A stretch of 6,021 nucleotides of DNA from Actinomycetota bacterium (GTDB lineage Bacteria; Actinomycetota; Thermoleophilia; Gaiellales; Gaiellaceae). How positions within the stretch are numbered: position 1 is the stretch's first letter; each line of letters begins with the position of its first letter. Positions 1 through 5,102 of this stretch are shown here, piece by piece. The DNA is taken from the NCBI GenBank assembly GCA_019236545.1, contig JAFAIV010000194.1:1-6021 (forward strand), written 5' to 3'. The position numbers were made by a program, and so were the translations under genes. The notes under the pieces are model-generated. The model saw only the letters and a program-made list of their open reading frames with translations. It was not told the DNA's origin and made no database searches.

Positions 1-72
1 CTGGGCGTCGTCGGCGACGTGCACGAGATCGTCCCGAAGCTGACCGAGCTCATCCGCGCGCGCAAGGCGTGA
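1..72 (+). CDS. etfA: Electron transfer flavoprotein alpha subunit, C-terminal end (partial)
   Basis: The gene is cut by the window start; 23 codons and a TGA stop are visible in frame 1. The peptide LGVVGDVHEIVPKLTELIRA matches the usual last helix of ETF alpha subunits, where a 'GxVGDxxEivPxLxxxl' segment follows the FAD-binding domain. ETF alpha (FixB-like) pairs with the beta subunit, carries FAD and takes electrons from acyl-CoA and related dehydrogenases in the cytoplasm. The identification is supported by the next gene, an ETF:quinone oxidoreductase that is the direct electron acceptor of ETF. The stop codon overlaps the GTG start of that gene by 4 nt (GTGA), which implies an operon with translational coupling. 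Only the C-terminus is seen, so nothing can be said about the FAD site. Confidence 0.8.
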   Translation: MGVVGDVHEIVPKLTELIRARKA

Positions 73-1760
73 GCAGGCCGTCCAACTTCCCGCCGCCGTT
101 CCGGGCGAGCGACTTCGTCGCGGAGCCGACCGACCCGGCGGACGAGCGGATCGAGGTCGGCGTCCTCATCGTCGGCGCCGGCCCGGCCGGGCTCGCCTGC
201 GCGATCCGGCTCGGCCAGCTCCTGCAGGAGCACCCCGACGTCGCCGAGGCGCTCGGCGAGGTGCCGGTGGCGCTGCTCGAGAAGGGCAAGCAGCCCGGCT
301 CGCACCTCCTCTCCGGCGCGGTCGTCAACCCTCGGGGCTTCCGCCGCCTCTTCGGCGAGAGCTTCCGGATCGAGGACCTGCCGTCGTACGGGCGCGTCGA
401 GGAGGAGAGCGTCTACCTGCTCACCAAGCGCGCGGCGCTGCCGATCCCGCCGCCGCCGCCGATGCGGAACCACGGCAACTGGATCTTCTCCCTCTCGCAG
501 CTCGGCCGCTGGCTCGCCGAGCGCGCCGAGGAGGGCGGCACGATGATCCTTCCGGAGACGACGGCGGAGAAGCTGCTCGTCTCGCACGGGCGCGTCGTCG
601 GCGTGCGCACCGGCGACAAGGGCCGCGGCCGGGAGGGCGAGCAGCTCGGCAACTTCGAGCCCGGCGCCGACCTCGTCGCCAAGGTCACCGTCCTCGCCGA
701 GGGGACGCAGGGTCACCTGACCGGCGTCGCGCTCGACCGCTTCGGCCTCCACGGCGACGAGCCACAGGTCTGGGAGCTCGGCGTGAAGGAGATCTGGAAG
801 GTGCCGAAGCCGCTGCGCGGGATCGTCCACACCATGGGCTGGCCGCTCCGGCCGCAGCGCAAGTACCGCGAGTTCGGCGGGTCGTTCCTCTACCCGATGG
901 GCGAGGACATGCTCACGATCGGCCTCGTCGTCGGGCTCGACTACCGCGACGCGGACGTGTCCGTCCACGACCTGCTCCAGGAGCTGAAGACGCACCCGAA
1001 GATCGCGAAGATCCTCGATGGCGGCGAGCGGGTCGGCTGGGGCGCCAAGACGATTCCGAGCGGCGGGTTCCTCTCGCTGCCGCGGCAGCTCCACGCGCCG
1101 GGCCTGCTCCTCTGCGGCGACGGCGTCGGCATGGTCAACGTGCCGCGGCTGAAGGGCGTCCACTACGCGATCGAGTCCGGGCGGCTCGCGGCCGAGGCGG
1201 CGTTCCGCGCCCTCTCGCGCGGCGAGACACCGGCGACCGCGCTCTCCTCGTACGACGAGGCCGTACGGCAGAGCTACATCTGGAGCGACCTCCGCGAGGT
1301 GCGGAACATGCGCCAGGTCTTCGGGCGCGGCTTCTACGTCGGCGGCGCGCTCGCGAGCGCGATGACGATCTCGAAGGGCCGGATCGAGCTCGGGAAGATG
1401 CGCGCCGAGCCGGACGCCGACGCGCCGGTGTTCTCCTCCGGCCGCGCGACGACATATCCCGCGCCGGACGGGAAGCTCACGTTCGACAAGCTGTCGTCGG
1501 TCTTCGCGTCGGGCAACAAGACCCGCGACGACCAGCCGAACCACATCCGGATCGAAACCCGCGTCCCGCGCGAGATCGCGGAGATGGTCGTGAACCTCTG
1601 CCCGGCGCAGGTCTACGAGATCGGACCGGAGGGCGGCGACGGCACGGTCGACCTCAAGCTCGCGCCCTCGAACTGCGTCCAGTGTGGCGCGATCACCGCG
1701 AAGGGCGGCCGGCTCACCCCGCCCGAGGGCGGCTCCGGGCCCGAGTACTCGCTCACCTAG
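69..1760 (+). CDS. Electron transfer flavoprotein:quinone oxidoreductase (ETF-QO), full length
   Basis: This 563-residue flavoprotein has the length usual for the family. ETF-QO is a monotopic membrane enzyme that takes electrons from reduced ETF through a [4Fe-4S] cluster and FAD and reduces quinone. Visible signatures, in order: an N-terminal Rossmann FAD motif GAGPAGLACAIRL (residues 36-48); the GSHLLSGAVVNPRGF segment (about 77-91); the NHGNWIFSLSQLGRWLAE segment; a mid-protein AEGTQGHL motif; KEIWKVP followed by HTMGWPL; LLLCGDGVGMVNVPRLKGVH, the second FAD contact; and LTFDKLSSVFASGN before the C-terminal ferredoxin-like domain. That domain has CPAQVYE and NCVQCGAI, so only three of the four expected cluster cysteines are present (see findings). 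GTG at 69 was chosen because it gives a normal N-terminus ahead of the FAD motif and a 4-nt overlap with etfA; no clear Shine-Dalgarno is seen. It is related to fixC and ETFDH, but the symbol is left open. Confidence 0.95.
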   Translation: MSRPSNFPPPFRASDFVAEPTDPADERIEVGVLIVGAGPAGLACAIRLGQLLQEHPDVAEALGEVPVALLEKGKQPGSHLLSGAVVNPRGFRRLFGESFRIEDLPSYGRVEEESVYLLTKRAALPIPPPPPMRNHGNWIFSLSQLGRWLAERAEEGGTMILPETTAEKLLVSHGRVVGVRTGDKGRGREGEQLGNFEPGADLVAKVTVLAEGTQGHLTGVALDRFGLHGDEPQVWELGVKEIWKVPKPLRGIVHTMGWPLRPQRKYREFGGSFLYPMGEDMLTIGLVVGLDYRDADVSVHDLLQELKTHPKIAKILDGGERVGWGAKTIPSGGFLSLPRQLHAPGLLLCGDGVGMVNVPRLKGVHYAIESGRLAAEAAFRALSRGETPATALSSYDEAVRQSYIWSDLREVRNMRQVFGRGFYVGGALASAMTISKGRIELGKMRAEPDADAPVFSSGRATTYPAPDGKLTFDKLSSVFASGNKTRDDQPNHIRIETRVPREIAEMVVNLCPAQVYEIGPEGGDGTVDLKLAPSNCVQCGAITAKGGRLTPPEGGSGPEYSLT

Positions 1761-1788
1761 CGACTTACCGCCGTTTTACGCACGCCGT

Positions 1789-1807
1789 ACCGCGGGTTGA
1801 CCGCGGT
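1789..1807. promoter_or_regulatory. Perfect 7-bp inverted repeat in the intergenic gap, possible operator or hairpin
   Basis: ACCGCGG (1789-1795) and CCGCGGT (1801-1807) are perfect inverted repeats separated by 5 nt (GTTGA). They lie 28 nt after the ETF-QO stop and 52 nt before the next start. Each arm contains the palindrome CCGCGG, and the two palindromes are 11 bp apart centre to centre, about one helical turn. No T-tract follows, so this is a poor intrinsic terminator. It could be a binding site for a dimeric regulator or a small RNA hairpin. In a genome this GC-rich such repeats also arise by chance. A TTGACC hexamer (1797-1802) falls inside it, but no convincing -10 box was found at the right spacing. 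Confidence 0.25.
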
Positions 1808-1846
1808 CGGGGATCTTCCGGAGCGAGGGCAAACGCCAACGCTTTC

Positions 1847-1852
1847 GGAGGG
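1847..1852 (+). promoter_or_regulatory. Ribosome binding site for the duplicated exported protein
   Basis: GGAGGG lies 7 nt before the ATG at 1860 and is the best Shine-Dalgarno match in the window. It decides the start: the frame is open further upstream from a TTG at 1797, but only the ATG at 1860 has this site, and it begins directly with a signal peptide. Confidence 0.85.
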
Positions 1853-1859
1853 ATCAACC

Positions 1860-2579
1860 ATGCGCATCGCCACGCTCATCGCAACCGGCCTCGCCGCTCT
1901 CGTCGCCGCGGCCGGAGCCTCGGCCGCGCCTCGCGTCGGCCACGGCGTCGTCTACTCGTTCTTCGGCCAGCTGTCGGCTGCGCCGGCGAACGGGCAGGTC
2001 TCGATCTCCGTCCAGGCGGGCAACCGGCGCGCGCTCCGCGCGATGCTCGGCCAGCCCGTCGCGCAGACGTTCGCGTATGCGGACACGACGGAGTTCCTGC
2101 AGTGGTCGGCCGGCATCCCGACCATCGTCCAGGCCGGCGGCCTCTCGGCCGGCGACTACGTCTGGGTGCACGTCCGCGCCGCCGAAGGCGCCTCGCTCGC
2201 CGATGTCGAGAAGCAGTCGGCCGGCCTGATCGGCGACCACGGCACCCAGGTGACTCCGCCGGCCCAGCCGCTGTACGAGTTCCGCGGCACGCTCACGGCG
2301 ACCGGCACGAACACCGTCACCCTCGACGTGACCGGCGGGAACGCCCGCGCCGGCCGCCTGCTGATCGGCCAGCCGGCGACCGAGACGTTCACGACCGGCA
2401 GCGGCACGATCTTCCTGCTCTGGCAGGGCAAGGTGCCGACCGTCATCTCGCTCGGCCAGCTGAAGGTCGGCGACCGCGTCGTCGTCCGCGTCCACGCCGA
2501 CAAGGGCTCGACGCTGGCGCAGGTCGAGTCGGCGGCGGCCGTCCACGTCGGCGACAGGGAGCCGGCATCCAAGTCCTAG
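1860..2579 (+). CDS. Exported protein of unknown function with two tandem beta-rich domains
   Basis: This 239-residue protein is not assigned to a named family. Residues 1-22 form a signal peptide: a positively charged start (MRIATLIATG), an Ala/Leu-rich core and a signal-peptidase site after ASA (20-22), so the mature protein should be outside the membrane. There are no cysteines, no lipobox and no later membrane segment. The mature part is an internal duplication: residues about 32-126 and 139-232 align end to end with about 40 identical positions out of about 92 by eye. Shared points are Y-x-F-x-G-x-L, GN-x-R, a GQP...TF block, FL-x-W, PT-[IV], GD-x-V-x-V and SLA-x-VE...GD. The copies are joined by a short linker containing VTPPAQP. 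Alternating hydrophobic residues with turn glycines suggest small beta-barrel domains, broadly like DUF5666-type proteins; this is an inference. The gene is followed at once by an intrinsic terminator and is probably monocistronic. Function is unknown. Confidence 0.8.
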   Translation: MRIATLIATGLAALVAAAGASAAPRVGHGVVYSFFGQLSAAPANGQVSISVQAGNRRALRAMLGQPVAQTFAYADTTEFLQWSAGIPTIVQAGGLSAGDYVWVHVRAAEGASLADVEKQSAGLIGDHGTQVTPPAQPLYEFRGTLTATGTNTVTLDVTGGNARAGRLLIGQPATETFTTGSGTIFLLWQGKVPTVISLGQLKVGDRVVVRVHADKGSTLAQVESAAAVHVGDREPASKS

Positions 2580-2592
2580 CCTCAGCGCCTGG

Positions 2593-2633
2593 CGGGGCCG
2601 CTCCGTTTCGGGGCGGCCCCGTTATGCGTTTTT
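2593..2633 (+). terminator. Intrinsic (Rho-independent) terminator after the duplicated exported protein
   Basis: A 9-bp perfect GC stem pairs 2593-2601 (CGGGGCCGC) with 2613-2621 (GCGGCCCCG). It extends by four more pairs (2602-2605 with 2609-2612, one of them U-G) to a 3-nt TTT loop, 13 bp in all. A T-rich stretch follows, with TTTTT at 2629-2633. The stem begins 13 nt after the stop codon at 2579. It should end transcription from upstream and so separate that gene from the membrane protein/two-component operon that starts at 2674. Confidence 0.85.
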
Positions 2634-2657
2634 ACAGAGGCCTTACCACGCCGAAAC

Positions 2658-2664
2658 GAGGAAG
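2658..2664 (+). promoter_or_regulatory. Ribosome binding site for the small membrane-anchored protein
   Basis: GAGGAAG lies 9 nt before the ATG at 2674 and 15 nt before a second in-frame ATG at 2680. The spacing favours the first ATG. It is a moderate Shine-Dalgarno match. Confidence 0.55.
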
Positions 2665-2673
2665 CGCGAAGAT

Positions 2674-3084
2674 ATGGCCATGAGCCGCCTGCGGTGGGCA
2701 ATGCTCGCGACGACGATCGTCGCGCTCAATCTCTTCTTCTGGCTCGCCCCCGCGGGCCTGGCGCTCCGCGCCCAGGTCATCAGCCAGCTCTTCGGCCCGC
2801 GCATGGTGCGCGCCGAGGTCGTCGTCCTCGACCAGAGCAACACGCCGCAGGACTACCGGATCGACCGTGGCGTGCTCACCTCGGCGAGCTCGACCGCCGT
2901 CACCCTCACCGAGGCCGACGGAACGTCGCAGACGATCCCGATCGACCAGAACACGCGCTTCTACGGGCTCCCCGCGCGCCTGAACATCACGAAGCTCCCG
3001 AAGGGCATCACGTTCCGCGTCCTCGTCATCCACCTGGCGAATGCGGCCGCCGATTCGGTCCAGGTGGAGGGCCGCGGGCCGTAA
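2674..3084 (+). CDS. Small membrane-anchored (or secreted) beta-rich protein of unknown function
   Basis: This is a 136-residue protein. Residues about 8-30 form one hydrophobic segment after a basic start (MAMSRLRW), either a signal anchor or a cleavable signal peptide; possible cleavage sites lie near residues 30-33. The remaining ~100 residues should be extracytoplasmic. They contain RGVLTSASSTAVTLTEADG (65-83), TIPIDQNTRFYGLPARLN (87-104), and KGITFRVLVIH followed by DSVQVEG near the end. This alternating pattern of short strands resembles DUF5666-type small beta-barrel domains and also the repeats of the exported protein encoded just upstream; both comparisons are by eye. It is the first gene after an intrinsic terminator. 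The response regulator starts 9 nt after its stop, so it is probably co-transcribed with the two-component pair and may be an accessory or target of the kinase. The coding frame is supported by the signal segment and strong G/C bias at third positions. Confidence 0.75.
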   Translation: MAMSRLRWAMLATTIVALNLFFWLAPAGLALRAQVISQLFGPRMVRAEVVVLDQSNTPQDYRIDRGVLTSASSTAVTLTEADGTSQTIPIDQNTRFYGLPARLNITKLPKGITFRVLVIHLANAAADSVQVEGRGP

Positions 3085-3093
3085 GCTCCCGGC

Positions 3094-3777
3094 ATGACGG
3101 GCAACGCGACCGGGGGCGTCCTTCTCCTCGTCGAGGACGACGACTCGATCGGCCGTCTCGTCAAGCAGTACCTCGAGCAGCAGGACGGCTGGCGCGTGCT
3201 CTGGCTGCGCTCCGGCGAAGAGGCGGTCGCCGAGCTGCGGCGCCACCCGGTGCGGCTCGTCGTCCTCGACATCGGCCTGCCCGGGATCGACGGCTTCGAG
3301 GTCTGCCGCCGTCTGCGCGCCGGCTCGAAGGTGCCGATCATCATGCTCACCGCCCGCGACGAGGAACCGGACCGCGTCGCCGGCCTCGAGCTCGGCGCCG
3401 ACGACTACGTCGCGAAGCCGTTCTCGCCGCGCGAGCTCGCCGCGCGGATCAAGGCGATCCTGCGCCGGGCCGAGAACCGCACGGAGGACATCGTCCTGAC
3501 CGCGCGCGACGTCGTCCTGCGGCGCGACTCGCGCGAGGTGACCGTCCGCGGCGAGCAGGTCGAGCTGACGAGCAAGGAGTTCGACCTCCTCGCGTGCTTC
3601 CTCGAGCACCCCGGCATCGTCCTCTCGCGCGAGCGGCTGCTCGACCTGGTCTGGGGGATGACCTACCCCGGCGGCACCCGCACCGTCGACGTGCACGTCG
3701 CGCAGCTGCGGCGGAAGCTGGACGACCCGGAGGGCATCCGCACCGTCCGCGGCGCCGGGTACAAGCTCGTTCCGTGA
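3094..3777 (+). CDS. OmpR/PhoB-family two-component response regulator
   Basis: This 227-residue regulator has the standard length and domain order. Residues about 9-122 are a receiver domain: acidic pocket E14-D15-D16, phospho-acceptor D59 in VVLDIGLPG, switch T86 in IIMLTARD, Y105, and conserved K108 in YVAKPFSPREL. Residues about 132-227 are a winged-helix DNA-binding domain with LTSKEFDLLACFLEHPG, LSRERLLDLVWG, and the recognition-helix region TRTVDVHVAQLRRKLDDP ending in TVRGAGYKLVP. Phosphorylation by the kinase encoded next should drive dimerisation and promoter binding in the cytoplasm. All key residues are intact. The ATG lies 9 nt after the preceding stop; no good Shine-Dalgarno is close to it (a GGAGGG at 3066-3071 is about 22 nt upstream), so translation may depend on the preceding gene. 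The stop overlaps the kinase start by 4 nt. The regulated genes cannot be told from the sequence. Confidence 0.96.
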   Translation: MTGNATGGVLLLVEDDDSIGRLVKQYLEQQDGWRVLWLRSGEEAVAELRRHPVRLVVLDIGLPGIDGFEVCRRLRAGSKVPIIMLTARDEEPDRVAGLELGADDYVAKPFSPRELAARIKAILRRAENRTEDIVLTARDVVLRRDSREVTVRGEQVELTSKEFDLLACFLEHPGIVLSRERLLDLVWGMTYPGGTRTVDVHVAQLRRKLDDPEGIRTVRGAGYKLVP

Positions 3778-5102
3778 ATCAGCTGCCGAGCCTCCGGTCT
3801 CGGCTCTTCCAGGCGATCTCGGTGATCGTCTTCCTCTGCGTCGCGCTCACGATCGCCCTCGGCCTCGTGCTGACGCTGCGCGCCGTCGACGACGCGACGC
3901 TGAGCGACGTCGAGCACCAGGCGGCGCTGATCACGGCCCGCGAGCGCGCCGCCGTCTCCGCGTACACCGATCTCGTCCAGGTCGAGTCGCTCTTCCGCGA
4001 GCAGCACCAGACGTACGTCATCGACGACGTCGCCTTCCTCCCTTCGTCCGCGCGGAAGAAGCTCGCCGCGGGCCTGCCGGTCGGCGGCACCGTGAACTGG
4101 AACGGGACGAGCTACTACTTCGCGGCCGAGCCGGCCGTGCAGCAGAAGACGTTCGTGCTCCTGCGGCCGACGAGCACGACGCGTTCACGCTGGACGCCGT
4201 TCGTCTACGGGCTCCTGATCGCGTCGGTCGCGGGCGGCCTGCTCGCCGCGGGCGCCGCGCTCCTGCTCGCGCGCCGGATCGTGCGTCCGGTTGCGCGCGT
4301 GGCCGAGGCGGCGCGCTCGCTTGCGCGCGGGCGCCACCCCGATCCGGTGCCGGTCGAGGGCGCGGTCGAGCTGGCGACCCTTGCCGAGTCGTTCAACGAC
4401 CTCGCGCTCCAGCTGCGACGGGCGCAGGAGGCGGAGCGGAGCTTCCTGCTCTCCGTCAGCCACGAGCTGAAGACGCCACTGACCGCGATCCGCGGCTACG
4501 CCGAAGCCGTGGAGGACGGCGCGATCGACCCGCGCGAGGCGGCGGCGACGGTCGCGCAGGAGGCGGCGCGGCTCGAGCGGCTCGTCAAGGACCTGCTCGA
4601 CCTCGCGCGCATGAACCGCACGGACTTCTCGGTCCACCTCGCCGAGATCGACCTCGGCGACGTCGCGGAGGACGCGGTGCGCCGCTACCAGAAGCAGGCC
4701 GACGCCTTCGGCGTCCGGCTGAGCGCCTCGATCGACGGCCCGGCGCCCGCGGTCGCGGATGCCGACCGCGTGCTGCAGGTGATCTCGAACCTCGTCGAGA
4801 ACGCCCTGCGCCTGACGCCTGTCGGCGGAGAGGTGCGTGTCGTCGCCGCGCCGGGGCAGTTGCGGGTCGAGGACACGGGCCCCGGCCTGGCCGACGAGGA
4901 CCGCGAGCGCGCGTTCGAGCGGTTCTACCTCCACGAGCGCTACGGCCGCGAGCGGCCGGTCGGCACCGGGCTCGGCCTCGCGATCGTGAAGGAGCTGACG
5001 AACGCGATGGGCGGCCGCGTCGAGGTCGCGAGCCGGCCGGGCGAGCTGACAGCGTTCACCGTCCGCCTGCAGGTGCCGGCGCGCGCGGAAGTCCCGGCTT
5101 GA
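3774..5102 (+). CDS. Membrane sensor histidine kinase (HAMP, HisKA, HATPase_c)
   Basis: This is a 442-residue kinase, the partner of the preceding regulator. A membrane segment at about 14-36 and a second at about 143-166 enclose an external sensor region of about 105 residues that shows no recognised ligand-binding motif. A HAMP linker follows (about 165-217: ARRIVRPVARVAEAARSLA...). HisKA begins near 218 and carries the H-box SVSHELKTPLTAIRGY with phospho-acceptor H230. The ATPase domain has the N-box SNLVENALRLTP (N339 and N343), the G1 box EDTGPGL (D367) and the G2 box GTGLGLAIV (397-405). All catalytic elements are intact. The GTG at 3774 was chosen because it overlaps the regulator stop (GTGA) and places the first membrane segment at the usual distance from the N-terminus; no Shine-Dalgarno is seen, which fits translational coupling. 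The frame is open far upstream of this start, but that stretch is only a shadow of the regulator. The stop overlaps the next gene's TTG by 4 nt. Confidence 0.95.
   Translation: MNQLPSLRSRLFQAISVIVFLCVALTIALGLVLTLRAVDDATLSDVEHQAALITARERAAVSAYTDLVQVESLFREQHQTYVIDDVAFLPSSARKKLAAGLPVGGTVNWNGTSYYFAAEPAVQQKTFVLLRPTSTTRSRWTPFVYGLLIASVAGGLLAAGAALLLARRIVRPVARVAEAARSLARGRHPDPVPVEGAVELATLAESFNDLALQLRRAQEAERSFLLSVSHELKTPLTAIRGYAEAVEDGAIDPREAAATVAQEAARLERLVKDLLDLARMNRTDFSVHLAEIDLGDVAEDAVRRYQKQADAFGVRLSASIDGPAPAVADADRVLQVISNLVENALRLTPVGGEVRVVAAPGQLRVEDTGPGLADEDRERAFERFYLHERYGRERPVGTGLGLAIVKELTNAMGGRVEVASRPGELTAFTVRLQVPARAEVPA

Noticed and set aside
1797..1825. Possible sigma-70-like promoter with a TTGACC -35 box
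   Set aside because: No AT-rich -10 hexamer is found 16-18 nt downstream; the sequence there is GGAGCG-like. The match is not enough to call a promoter.
1797..1859. Upstream TTG extension of the exported protein (21 extra codons)
   Set aside because: It would bury the signal peptide inside the chain and ignore the GGAGGG site placed 7 nt before the ATG at 1860.
2631..2659. Possible promoter with TTTACA as -35 box before the membrane-anchored protein
   Set aside because: The TTTACA is the T-tract of the terminator running into ACA, and the hexamer 17 nt further (AAACGA) is not a credible -10 box. The promoter of this operon was not located.
1682..2683. + strand open frame covering the exported protein gene and its terminator
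   Set aside because: The translation is almost entirely Arg/Ala/Pro/Gly, typical of a wrong frame in GC-rich DNA. The overlapping frame has a ribosome binding site, a signal peptide and internal protein repeats.
2632..3696. Long antisense open frame (354 codons) opposite the anchored protein and the regulator
   Set aside because: It has shadow composition rich in Arg, Asp, Glu and Ala with no recognisable domain. The sense genes carry complete family motifs.
2694..3773. Long + strand open frame upstream of the kinase start, joined in frame to the kinase
   Set aside because: It reads through the membrane-anchored protein and the regulator in another frame and gives an Arg/Pro/Ala-rich sequence with no domain. 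The two overlapped genes are convincing. The kinase start is the GTG at 3774.
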